Source of the DNA: Treponema sp. | Lineage (GTDB): Bacteria; Spirochaetota; Spirochaetia; Treponematales; Breznakiellaceae | Length of the DNA: 64,000 bases | Direction: 5' to 3' | Assembly (NCBI GenBank): GCA_009787835.1 | Contig: WQSN01000001.1 | Location: 99,072-163,071 of the forward strand | Part shown: positions 1-8,780 of the stretch, piece after piece | How the letters are laid out: every line of letters begins with the position of its first letter | How positions within the stretch are numbered: the first letter of the stretch is position 1 | Translations under genes and position numbers: made by a program | Notes under the pieces: generated by a model | The model's input: only the letters and a program-made list of their open reading frames with translations | What the model was told of the DNA's origin: nothing | Databases searched by the model: none

Positions 1-1608
1 CCGCGCCTGTGTGACATTCCTTCGGTAGTCATAAGTTTTTTTCATCCAGTAATCAGAGATGCTTTTTGAATCGATATTGCTTAAAGTTTTACTGAAAATT
101 GAACAGAGAGTCTCCTTATCCTTGCTAAATCCAAAGTGGGAATTTAACGCGTAATTGAAAACCAGATTGGCTTTATAGTCAGGAAGTTCCAGATAATGAG
201 TCAGATATAAAAGCGATTTCTGATGCGCCATTACCATATCAATCTCGCCTCGCTGCAGAGCGCTGAAAGCGTTTTCAAGGCTATCATACTCAACAGTATT
301 CAAATGATTTGGATACCATTTCCTGAAAATCATCTCGTATCCTGTATTTTTAACGAGACCTACTTTCGCATACAGCACTTCATTAACTTTTATATTGGGA
401 TATTCGTTTTTAGAAATTAGCGCGTAATTATCCGCTATTGGCGCTGCGTCCGGCCATAGAAACCGGTCCGCGCGTTCCGGCAATTGAATCATATCGGGGA
501 GCACCGCAATTTCCCTGTTTTCAAGCATATTTAAAACTTCAAACCAGTCATTATTTTCATTATTAATTATGTTAAAAGTTAATCCTGTAAGAATTGATAT
601 TTCATCAAGCAGGTCAATAAAAATGCCTTTCCATTCTTTATCGTGCCTGTCATAAAAAGCGCTGGGATAACCACCCGGATCAACGCCAATTGGTATAACA
701 GGATTTTCAAATAAATATCTGCGCTCTTTTTCAGTAAGCTGCCTGTACAATTTATACCTGAGATATTCATGTTCTCCCTGATTGTACATGGAAACCAGAT
801 AACGCAGGCCGCCGTTTTCCAGAAGTTTTTCCATTACATCAATAATTGGCTTTAACGCGTCATCCTGCGTTGTTAATGAAACAGGACGGTATATTAAAGG
901 ATAAAAATCATTACTCATTACATCGGCGTTTTCTATAAAATTTATCCCGGTTGTGTTACTGTAAAAAAATGAGTCTATCTCCCCGCTTTTGAGCGCGTTG
1001 TATACGAGGCTGACATCGCTTAACATTATTGTTTCAAAAGTGCCTGGAATAAGTTCGGCAGTTACCGTGTTGATTGTAGATGTGCCTTCAATGAAGCCGC
1101 ATTTCAGCTTACGTTCGTTTATTATCTCTGAATGGGAATCGCTTCCGGCAAGATTGAAATATTTTAACTGGCGCAAAGCGATATCAGATGTCATGTGATA
1201 AATATTATTCCGCTCTTGTGTCCATGTTAACTCGCCTGTAAAAGAAACCTCGCATGTCTTAAGTCCATTCAGTAAATCCAGCCATTCATACAGTTTAGGC
1301 CTGAACGGAATTCCAAAAAGCCCTGAGAGCCATTCGCAGAGTAATGCTGAGTACCCTCTAATTTCGCCGTCGTCATTTTCAAACGCTTCAGTGCTTAAAG
1401 GCATACCATAAATAAAATAATTATAATTTTTCTTAATGGCTTCAATTGCCGATATATCAGCTTCTGTAACACCGGGGATGTCTTTATATGATGAGAATAT
1501 GACTATTGGGACAGTTTTGTTTCCGGTATTATTTTTACAGGATGAAAAGGCGGTAATTATCAATAACACAGTTAACAGTAAATATTTTAATTTTATTTTT
1601 AATGCCAA
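1..1608 (-). CDS. Tandem SBP_bac_3-type periplasmic sensor protein (BvgS/EvgS-like input module), C-terminus beyond window edge
   Basis: Open minus-strand frame read by hand from TTG at 1608 (AAGGAG 5 nt upstream) to base 1; lipoprotein-like N-terminus (LALKIKLKYLLLTVLLIITAFSSCKNN) then two SBP_bac_3-like halves (NYNYFIYGMPLSTEAFENDDGEIRGYSALLCEWL; NPVIPIGVDPGGYPSAFYDRHDKEWKGIFIDLLDEIS). Absent from the supplied ORF track. Confidence 0.85.
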   Translation of the reverse strand, partial: MALKIKLKYLLLTVLLIITAFSSCKNNTGNKTVPIVIFSSYKDIPGVTEADISAIEAIKKNYNYFIYGMPLSTEAFENDDGEIRGYSALLCEWLSGLFGIPFRPKLYEWLDLLNGLKTCEVSFTGELTWTQERNNIYHMTSDIALRQLKYFNLAGSDSHSEIINERKLKCGFIEGTSTINTVTAELIPGTFETIMLSDVSLVYNALKSGEIDSFFYSNTTGINFIENADVMSNDFYPLIYRPVSLTTQDDALKPIIDVMEKLLENGGLRYLVSMYNQGEHEYLRYKLYRQLTEKERRYLFENPVIPIGVDPGGYPSAFYDRHDKEWKGIFIDLLDEISILTGLTFNIINNENNDWFEVLNMLENREIAVLPDMIQLPERADRFLWPDAAPIADNYALISKNEYPNIKVNEVLYAKVGLVKNTGYEMIFRKWYPNHLNTVEYDSLENAFSALQRGEIDMVMAHQKSLLYLTHYLELPDYKANLVFNYALNSHFGFSKDKETLCSIFSKTLSNIDSKSISDYWMKKTYDYRRNVTQAR

Positions 1609-1663
1609 AAAAACTCCTTACCCTGACAAATAATGGATTCGCTGTCTGCCTTTAAGGTTTATA

Positions 1664-3514
1664 TTAAATTGGTTCAAAATCTTCAGCGCCGTGTTTACAT
1701 AACGGACATATAAATCCCTGCGGCAGATCGCCTTCGTGAACATATCCGCAAATTTTACAGACATAACCTTTTTTATTCCCTGAATGTATCTGTGGCTTTG
1801 GTTTGATATTATCAAAATAGTACTGGTATGTTACGCTTCTTTCATCCGATAAAACAATTGATTGGGTGACATCAGCGATAAACATGGTATGAGAACCGTA
1901 ATCATGCGAATCTGCGACTTTCCCCGCTATCATGCAGTTTGCATGTTCTTTTACATAAAGTATCCCGTTAGATGCACGGTCTTCATACCCTGAGTCCGCA
2001 AACTTATCCATATCTTTTCCGCTGGAAAAACCAAACTGCTTGAAAATGCGGAAGGGCGCGCTTTCCGATAAAACAGAGATATTAAACGCTCCTGTTTTAA
2101 CAATCATGTCATGGGTATAATTGGCCTTGTTAACAGTGATGGAGATACGGAGAGGAGATGATGTTATCTGAATGGCTGTATTTATTATACAGCCATTGTC
2201 TTTGGCGCCGTCTTTGGCGGTTAATACAAAAAGACCGTATGATATTTTACTCATGGCATTTGCATCAATTGAAGCGGGTTTAATTTCACCGGAAGATGCA
2301 ATACCGGGCTGCGGAAAATCAGATGCAATCGCGCCCGCTATCGCATCAATTTCTGATAACTGATCATTTTTCAGGCTGGATTTCAGGTTGAGGGTCTGTT
2401 CCAGGATTTTTATTTTTTGGCATTCTTTGAGTTTCATCCGGATTAAGGAGCCGCTCGCGGGAGCCCATGAGCCGTTTTCAATGACTGCGACAGTGCGGTT
2501 CTGAATGTTATGCGCAACCAGATCGTTTATCAGATCTTCCATGGAAATAAAAATCCCTGCATTATATGTCGTGGAAGCGAAAACAAGATGACTCCACCTG
2601 AAAACAGAAGCAATTATTTCAGATGCCGGAGTTACAGACACATCGAACATAACAGTTTTTATGCCGTAATCACGAAGTCGGCAGGCGAGTATTTCCGCCG
2701 CATTTTCCGTATTGCCGTATACTGAAGCATAGGCAATCATCACTCCCTTTTCTTCGTACTGGTATCCGCTCCAAAGCGCGTATTTTGAAAGAATGGCGGA
2801 AAAATTATTACGCCATACAAAACCGTGCAGCGGACATATAATTTCAATATCAACATTGGACGCCTTTTGCAAAAGCGACTGAACCTGATCTCCGTACTTG
2901 CCGACAATATTTGCGTAATAACGCCTGTATTCATTTAAATAATCTTTTTCAATATCAACCTCATCAGCGAAAAGCGCGCCGTTCAATGCGCCAAATGTCC
3001 CGAATGCATCCGCAGAAAAAAGTATTTTGTCGGCAGAATCATAGCTGACCATGACTTCCGGCCAGTGAACCATCGGCGCCATGATAAAATGCAAAGTATG
3101 TTTTCCCGTATTCAACGTGTCATTTTCATTTACAATAACCGAGTCCTTTTCAAAGTTAAAATCAAGATTAAAAAATTGTTTTATAAAAGTTAAAGTTTTG
3201 GCATTGCACACAATCTTTACGCCGGGATACTTGCTTATTACATCTTCGAGCGCGGCGCAGTGATCCGGCTCCATGTGCTGCACAACAAGGTAATCAAGTT
3301 TTCTGCCGTTAAGCGCGTATTTAACATTTTCCAAAAATCTATGCTGCACTGCCTTGTCCGCAGTATCAAACAATACGGTTTTTTCATCAGTCAAAAGGTA
3401 TGAGTTGTATGACACACCTCCCGCGACAGAATAGACGCCTTCAAACATGGCTAACCGCCTGTCATTAACCCCTACCCATACAAGATCATCTTTTATTTTT
3501 TTAACACAATGCAT
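1664..3514 (-). CDS. Flavodiiron protein fused to flavin-reductase-like domain and C-terminal rubredoxin
   Basis: Diiron beta-lactamase-fold motif (HMEPDH), flavodoxin motif (ASVYGNTENAAEILA), flavin reductase-like section (ISYGLFVLTAKDGAKDNGCIINTAIQITSSP), rubredoxin CKICGYVHEGD..FICPLCKHG. Start placed at MHCVKK (3514) behind GGAGG; the longer ORF start overlaps a tRNA. Confidence 0.93.
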   Translation of the reverse strand: MHCVKKIKDDLVWVGVNDRRLAMFEGVYSVAGGVSYNSYLLTDEKTVLFDTADKAVQHRFLENVKYALNGRKLDYLVVQHMEPDHCAALEDVISKYPGVKIVCNAKTLTFIKQFFNLDFNFEKDSVIVNENDTLNTGKHTLHFIMAPMVHWPEVMVSYDSADKILFSADAFGTFGALNGALFADEVDIEKDYLNEYRRYYANIVGKYGDQVQSLLQKASNVDIEIICPLHGFVWRNNFSAILSKYALWSGYQYEEKGVMIAYASVYGNTENAAEILACRLRDYGIKTVMFDVSVTPASEIIASVFRWSHLVFASTTYNAGIFISMEDLINDLVAHNIQNRTVAVIENGSWAPASGSLIRMKLKECQKIKILEQTLNLKSSLKNDQLSEIDAIAGAIASDFPQPGIASSGEIKPASIDANAMSKISYGLFVLTAKDGAKDNGCIINTAIQITSSPLRISITVNKANYTHDMIVKTGAFNISVLSESAPFRIFKQFGFSSGKDMDKFADSGYEDRASNGILYVKEHANCMIAGKVADSHDYGSHTMFIADVTQSIVLSDERSVTYQYYFDNIKPKPQIHSGNKKGYVCKICGYVHEGDLPQGFICPLCKHGAEDFEPI

Positions 3515-3534
3515 AATTATCCTCCGTTGGAAAA

Positions 3535-3608
<74 letters not shown>

Positions 3609-3707
3609 TGTTTGGGAACTATCAGAAACTTCAGTTTTTTAAAGTAGTCGCATTTGCGTCAAAGTTTCCAGACCCTATATCAATCTATATTATTATTTAC
3701 TTAAATG

Positions 3708-5168
3708 TCAATTCTCAATTCTCTTTTCAGTGTCAAATACTGTTTCTCCAAGTTGTGAACGGGATAAATCGATTGTCTGCCTGTAATTATTCAGCGCGCG
3801 TTTTTCGCTGTCAAGCTTATTGAATGAGTATAATGTCTTTCCGTTTTCGCCGGTTATTACCTCTGGACTGGAAATCGCGCCGATGTCCTTTATTACCCTG
3901 TCCGCCGCCGCGTCCAAATCCCCGGGACGGCATAAGTCAAGCAAGGGAGCAATGCCGCCCGCGTCAACATTGAAAGGCGATGACCATATTTTACTAAAAC
4001 CAAAACGTTTAAAATTAGAGAGCTTTGTGTTTTCATTTTCTTTTTTCTCCAAAATTCCGCGTACTGCCGGAATCAGCCAGAAAAAAACTGAAAATACAAG
4101 CGGTATAATACCTAACGCAGTTCTTATAATTCCGACAGGATCTGATGTAAAGGTATTAAGCAATAAATGTGTGAAAGCGTAAAGATATGATGACGTCTGA
4201 TATTGTATTTCCGTAACCAAAAGACCTGTGGCGAATGAATTGTATAAAAAATACGAACCAAAGATAAGGTTTACAGCGTTAATCACAATAAACCAGCCGT
4301 TCATTTTTCTGGAATTAACAGAAAATGTTTTAAGCCGTTTCAGAGGAGGAGAAAGCTCCGGAAACCTGGCGGAATCCGCGCGTAATAACAAATCTTCAAA
4401 TCGATAAACAATTGTTCCCTCTGCGGTAACTTCCGGGCTTCCCGCGAAGCGTGAGCAGAATGTTAAAATTGATTCTTCCGCTTCAATGCCTGAAAGCCCT
4501 GTAAAAGCCATGTACTCGGCAAGTGAGATAACTCCCCTGTTCGCCTGAATGTAGGCGATAATAGCCTTACTCTCCTGCCCTTCCCAGTCCCTGTTGGGAT
4601 CTTCCTCACCGAATATAAATGAGAAAATGGCTTTATGCATCGGACGTTTTTCTTTTGATCTTTTAACAACACGGCCGTATTCATACTGAGGCCTTGTTAT
4701 TTCATTTAAAAACCATATACGCCATAACATGCCGAATAAATTGAATCCGCCAAAACCGCCGTCCCTGCCGCCTCTGTCCGATGATTTTCCCGCTACTGAA
4801 ATTACAACGCTCGCTACAGCGAGAGCCAGAAATAAAACAAAATAACCTATCAGCATGACCATGATCCATACTTTGAAAAATGTTACAGAAACAGCCTTAA
4901 TTATTTTCTTACTTTTTTCTGCGATTCTTTTTACTGCGGCTCCCAATCCCCGGTAACGGCTCGTAAATCCGTTCGGGAATGTATACAGAATTTCACCTGA
5001 TTGTGTTACTTTTAAATGGCCTGAAAATTCGTCTGCGGCTCTTGGCAGTAATTCACGAACATCAGACAGAGGCAATGCTGTAACCGAACTGATATCCGCG
5101 ACTGTAGCGCCATTCTTTCGTTTTTTGAGCGATTGGATAATTTTTTGATACGTTTTATCTGACGTCAT
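3708..5168 (-). CDS. Membrane protein with repeated winged-helix-like cytoplasmic modules, unknown function
   Basis: 486 aa; two hydrophobic zones; three modules ending in G-x-I/T-x-Y-x-F (GEILYTF, GTIVYRF, GKTLYSF). Confidence 0.75.
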   Translation of the reverse strand: MTSDKTYQKIIQSLKKRKNGATVADISSVTALPLSDVRELLPRAADEFSGHLKVTQSGEILYTFPNGFTSRYRGLGAAVKRIAEKSKKIIKAVSVTFFKVWIMVMLIGYFVLFLALAVASVVISVAGKSSDRGGRDGGFGGFNLFGMLWRIWFLNEITRPQYEYGRVVKRSKEKRPMHKAIFSFIFGEEDPNRDWEGQESKAIIAYIQANRGVISLAEYMAFTGLSGIEAEESILTFCSRFAGSPEVTAEGTIVYRFEDLLLRADSARFPELSPPLKRLKTFSVNSRKMNGWFIVINAVNLIFGSYFLYNSFATGLLVTEIQYQTSSYLYAFTHLLLNTFTSDPVGIIRTALGIIPLVFSVFFWLIPAVRGILEKKENENTKLSNFKRFGFSKIWSSPFNVDAGGIAPLLDLCRPGDLDAAADRVIKDIGAISSPEVITGENGKTLYSFNKLDSEKRALNNYRQTIDLSRSQLGETVFDTEKRIEN

Positions 5169-5264
5169 TTGATTATGATAATAGTATAAGGCGGAATATT
5201 AATCAATGTTTTATCCTTATTAATTGAGGTTGAAATTACACAGAAAATTTACAATAATAAATAT

Positions 5265-6356
5265 ATGAATGATTTTATTGTTTGCGCGACACGTTCCATG
5301 CACAGTTACGCTTCACAGGTTATAACATGTCTGTCAAAATACCTTAGCTTCAGCAGGATTATTGAACATATTAACGGTCTTGATTTGCTTAATACCGATT
5401 GCTTTGCTGACGGAGAAATAGAGGTTAGTGTAAATTCATCCATTCGCGGTAAAGATGTTGTCCTCTTCTCTTCGAGCGCACGTAATGAAGCAGGAGTTAA
5501 TGTTGATGAAGCCAAGATTGAACTGTATCACGCTGTTGACGCTCTCAAACGCTGTCAGGCTAACAGGATAATTGTCTTTGAGCCTTTCATTTCATGCTCG
5601 CGTTCAGACCGCACTACCCGCCGCAGTTCTGTAGGTTTATGGGTTCATTTAAAAACCCTCCGCAGTCTCGGCGCAAACCATATTGTCACTTTTCAGCTTC
5701 ATTCAGACAAGTCAAAGACAATGCTGGACCCGTCATTATGCGCAATTGACGATATTCCCGCCCTGACCCTTTTAAATAAATATCTCTGCGATACCTATAT
5801 AAAAAGCGCAGAATTTCTTGAACAGGAAGTCATGCGCAACTGGGCTTTTTGTTCAGTAGACGCCGGCGGAGAAAAACTCGCGCGCGTTTTCGCCAATTCA
5901 TTCAGCGCCCCTCTTGTAGTCGCGCATAAACAGCGCGATTACTCAAAAATTAATAAAATAGAATCTACTAACATCCTTTCCGCCGATCCTGTTGAAGGCA
6001 AAAATCTGTGGATTGTAGATGATATGATTGACACCGCAGGCTCCATTGAGACTCTTATCAACGCGCTTTCACCCCTTAAACCAAAAGAGATAAATGTAAT
6101 CGCGGTACATGCGCTTTTTTCCTCTCCGGCGCCGGAGCGTCTGGATGTTCTGTTCCGCAATAATCTTCTGAACCGCATGATAGTAACCGATACTGTATGC
6201 TGTTCAAATTTCATCCAACAGCGCATTCCCAATCTTGAAGTTGTTCATTCCGCGGAACTTGCCGCTAAAATCATTAAAGCGATTATTAACAATGAATCGA
6301 TGAGTAAATTACTCAGGCCATTTAACGCCAGCGTATATCTGTCAAATGAAAATTAA
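5265..6356 (+). CDS. prs: Ribose-phosphate pyrophosphokinase family protein
   Basis: FADGEIEVSVNSSIRGKDVVLFSS, HSDKSKTMLDP, and PRPP-binding loop LWIVDDMIDTAGSI. Confidence 0.88.
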   Translation: MNDFIVCATRSMHSYASQVITCLSKYLSFSRIIEHINGLDLLNTDCFADGEIEVSVNSSIRGKDVVLFSSSARNEAGVNVDEAKIELYHAVDALKRCQANRIIVFEPFISCSRSDRTTRRSSVGLWVHLKTLRSLGANHIVTFQLHSDKSKTMLDPSLCAIDDIPALTLLNKYLCDTYIKSAEFLEQEVMRNWAFCSVDAGGEKLARVFANSFSAPLVVAHKQRDYSKINKIESTNILSADPVEGKNLWIVDDMIDTAGSIETLINALSPLKPKEINVIAVHALFSSPAPERLDVLFRNNLLNRMIVTDTVCCSNFIQQRIPNLEVVHSAELAAKIIKAIINNESMSKLLRPFNASVYLSNEN

Positions 6357-6381
6357 ACGTATCATAAGGGATGTTTAATAT

Positions 6382-6846
6382 ATGCGATCTGTTATTCAGA
6401 GGGTTATTGACGCCTCTGTGTCTGTAGACGGTCTTATTACAGGCCATATTGACAGCGGGCTTCTGGTATACCTTGGCGTTGCGCATAATGACAGCGAAGC
6501 GGAAGCGAACTGGCTTGCGGAGAAAACCGTAAATCTTCGCATATTCAATGACGCTGAAGGAAAGATGAATCTGTCATTAAAAGATATTATTTTAAATGGT
6601 AAGCCATCAGGCGTTCTTGTTATCTCTCAGTTTACACTTCTTGCCGATGCGCGTAAAGGACGCAGACCATCCTGGAACGGCGCTGCTCCTCCTGATAAAG
6701 CGAAACAGCTTTACGAATATTTTTTAAGGGCTGTTAAAGAACACAATATTGTATGCGAAAGCGGCGAATTTCAGGCGCACATGTCAGTTACCTATACCAA
6801 TGATGGACCTGTAACAATAATTCTTGATAGCGGGGATGTATCATGA
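6382..6846 (+). CDS. dtd: D-aminoacyl-tRNA deacylase
   Basis: MRSVIQRVIDASVSVDG, GVLVISQFTLLADARKGRRPSW, and C-terminal MSVTYTNDGPVTIILDS are Dtd hallmarks. Confidence 0.96.
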   Translation: MRSVIQRVIDASVSVDGLITGHIDSGLLVYLGVAHNDSEAEANWLAEKTVNLRIFNDAEGKMNLSLKDIILNGKPSGVLVISQFTLLADARKGRRPSWNGAAPPDKAKQLYEYFLRAVKEHNIVCESGEFQAHMSVTYTNDGPVTIILDSGDVS

Positions 6847-7268
6847 ATATCAATAAATATGTTGATAAAAAATACGAGAAAATGTCACTAAAGCAGCTCG
6901 CAGGCTCTCCTGTTGACGCGTTACAGGGCCTCAGCGAAAAAGACGCCAAACTGCTCCATGACGCCTTTAAAGTAAAAACCATAAGCGATCTGGCTAAACT
7001 AAAATATGTTAAATGGGCCAAGGCAATTTGTCTGCTCGCCGATGGCGAAGACAGATCTATCGGACATTATATGAACATCAATAAAATTATAGACAAAGAA
7101 TATGAAAACTTGTCTTTCGAGCAGCTTAAAACGATTCCTTTTGAAGCGCTCTCGGGCGTAAACTATAACGACGCGATTTTATTCAGGAAAGCTTTTAATA
7201 AAAGAGAACTGTCCAGATATGTTAATATAGCCGGCGCCATCGTCACTCTTGCGGAAGCTGAAGAGTAA
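6843..7268 (+). CDS. Small protein built from two tandem ~68-aa repeats
   Basis: MNINKYVDKKYEKMSLKQL... and MNINKIIDKEYENLSFEQL... halves; ATG overlaps dtd stop (ATGA). Confidence 0.8.
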   Translation: MNINKYVDKKYEKMSLKQLAGSPVDALQGLSEKDAKLLHDAFKVKTISDLAKLKYVKWAKAICLLADGEDRSIGHYMNINKIIDKEYENLSFEQLKTIPFEALSGVNYNDAILFRKAFNKRELSRYVNIAGAIVTLAEAEE

Positions 7269-7407
7269 ATGTCCGCTGATAACACTTGAAATCTGCTTGA
7301 AATTATTTACAACATTATTGATGAACATAGTATTAACGTACTTCATGCAATGAAGTGCAGGAATATTTATTATCACCTGCTTAATACAAGAAGTTGAGAG
7401 GAAAATT

Positions 7408-7641
7408 ATGCCAAGAATGACTGATGATGAAGCTGAAGCCCTGTCTGAACTGGTAATTAAAAACCTGCCTAAAGTTTCCGGAAACGGTAAAAATGGATTT
7501 TTTATGAAGCATAAAAGCAATGTTATTATTTTAAATGACATATCTGCAACATGGCTCCGTGTAACTTCTGAATCTTCTCATAAAACGCCGTCTGATCTTG
7601 TCAGCGAAATGATAAGAGAAAAAATGGCTGTTGTGATTTAA
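7408..7641 (+). CDS. Small putative DNA-binding (ribbon-helix-helix-like) protein
   Basis: 77 aa, GAGAGG ribosome-binding site, C-terminal TPSDLVSEMIREKM helix; two dyads upstream. Confidence 0.5.
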   Translation: MPRMTDDEAEALSELVIKNLPKVSGNGKNGFFMKHKSNVIILNDISATWLRVTSESSHKTPSDLVSEMIREKMAVVI

Positions 7642-7670
7642 TATATTTCTAAATTTTAACCCCTCATCAC

Positions 7671-7967
7671 CTAACCGCCGCTAAGCGCGTTTAAAATATT
7701 GCAGGTAAACGCTCCGTGGCCTCCTCCCCATCTTTCGCTTTCATAAGATAATTCATTACCCTTGCTTGCCGCGAATACAAAGACGTTTGTCTCCATCATG
7801 GCGTGTATCATGCTTTGGTAAAAAGAAGAATTTATTATCCTGAGCGCTGACACAGTGCCTTGCCAGAGACAAAAGCGCTACATCCCTGTCTCCTGCCTGT
7901 TCAAGGAAAGACAGGTTCCGCAAAGCATCCGGGTGTACTTTTATTGAGGTTGAATCGAGCGCGTATT
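7671..7967 (-). pseudogene. Caspase-like (peptidase C14) domain remnant with an internal frameshift
   Basis: Frame 1 reads RLEYALDSTSIKVHPDALRNLSFLEQAGDRDVALLSLARHCVSAQDNKFFFLPKHDT; it continues in another frame as METNVFVFAASKGNELSYESERWGGGHGAFTCNILNALSGG. Both resemble successive parts of caspase-fold proteins. Confidence 0.65.
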
Positions 7968-8276
7968 CTAGTCTGCGGACTCATTAACTATGATAGGCTG
8001 GCGGGTTAAGTGGTTATTAAACAAGTCTATTATACTTTCAATTCCAGCCGCTTCAAAAAGCGGTCTGGGCTTTTTAAATCTACCTGTTGGTATGCCGCTT
8101 TTTTTCCATAATTCAGCTTTAACTTGCGCTTTTATCTTATCAGATTCCCCGGTAGATCTAGCAAACAATTTTATACCATTTTCAGGGTTGATAAATTCAA
8201 CATAGAAAATTCCGTTTTTTCGCTTGTGTAGATAAAATTCCCGCCGCATAATAGCTTCTTCTGAGAAAATTCTCAT
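7968..8276 (-). pseudogene. N-terminal remnant of a tyrosine recombinase/phage integrase
   Basis: FYLHKRKNGIFYVEFINPENGIKLFARSTGESDKIKAQVKAELWKKSG resembles integrase N-terminal arm-binding region; ends at TAG with no catalytic domain; next to tRNA genes. Confidence 0.55.
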
Positions 8277-8344
8277 AGATATTTTCTCATTCTTTTAATA
8301 AGGAGCCTTTACGCCGGTTCTTCCGATGGTAAAGACTATTAGCT

Positions 8345-8367
8345 AAGTCCTTACTACGTAAGGATTT
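8345..8367. repeat. 23-bp palindromic repeat, copy 1
   Basis: AAGTCCTTACTACGTAAGGATTT; arms match copy 2 at 8638. Confidence 0.7.
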
Positions 8368-8374
8368 AAACCAT

Positions 8375-8448
8375 TGCGTCCGGCAGGACTCGAACCTGCT
8401 ACCACCAGATTCGAAGTCTGGTACTCTATCCAGGTGAGCTACGAACGC
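8375..8448 (-). tRNA. tRNA-Arg(TCG)
   Basis: Acceptor GCGTTCG/CGGACGC, anticodon stem ACCAGA/TCTGGT with loop CTTCGAA, T-arm GCAGGTTCGAGTCCTGC. Confidence 0.94.
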
Positions 8449-8476
8449 TTAAAACCAATATATTCAGCTAAGTTCA

Positions 8477-8549
8477 GGTGGATGACGGGTCTCGAACCCG
8501 CGACAACAAGATCCACAATCTTGTACTCTACCCCTGAGCTACATCCACC
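8477..8549 (-). tRNA. tRNA-His(GTG) with encoded G-1:C73
   Basis: Acceptor GTGGATG/CATCCAC with extra G opposite C73, anticodon loop TTGTGGA. Confidence 0.94.
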
Positions 8550-8562
8550 ATGATACTGCATT

Positions 8563-8591
8563 ATAATGGATAAATTGGTTTTTTTTGTCAA
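8563..8591 (-). promoter_or_regulatory. Sigma70-type promoter for the tRNA-His/tRNA-Arg unit
   Basis: Minus strand TTGACA (8591-8586), 17-bp spacer, CATTAT (8568-8563), just upstream of tRNA-His. Confidence 0.65.
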
Positions 8592-8637
8592 GGGAGCGGT
8601 TTTTACCAGGAGAGAGCCATGCCGGGGAAAATATTGT

Positions 8638-8660
8638 AAATCCTTACGCTATAAGGATTT
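8638..8660. repeat. 23-bp palindromic repeat, copy 2
   Basis: AAATCCTTACGCTATAAGGATTT; 18 of 23 positions match copy 1. Confidence 0.7.
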
Positions 8661-8780
8661 ATTTGATAAAATACAACAGAATTAAGGTGTAAAAGCATAA
8701 AAATCAGGTTTTTTTCCAAAGCAGTCATAATATTAGCCGGGGAAGGTTTCCATTTTTGATTTTATTTGTTATTATTAATT

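Noticed and set aside
8345-8367. Palindrome after tRNA-Arg as a Rho-independent terminator
   Set aside because: No T run follows the stem on the minus strand, and a near copy lies upstream of the tRNA pair.
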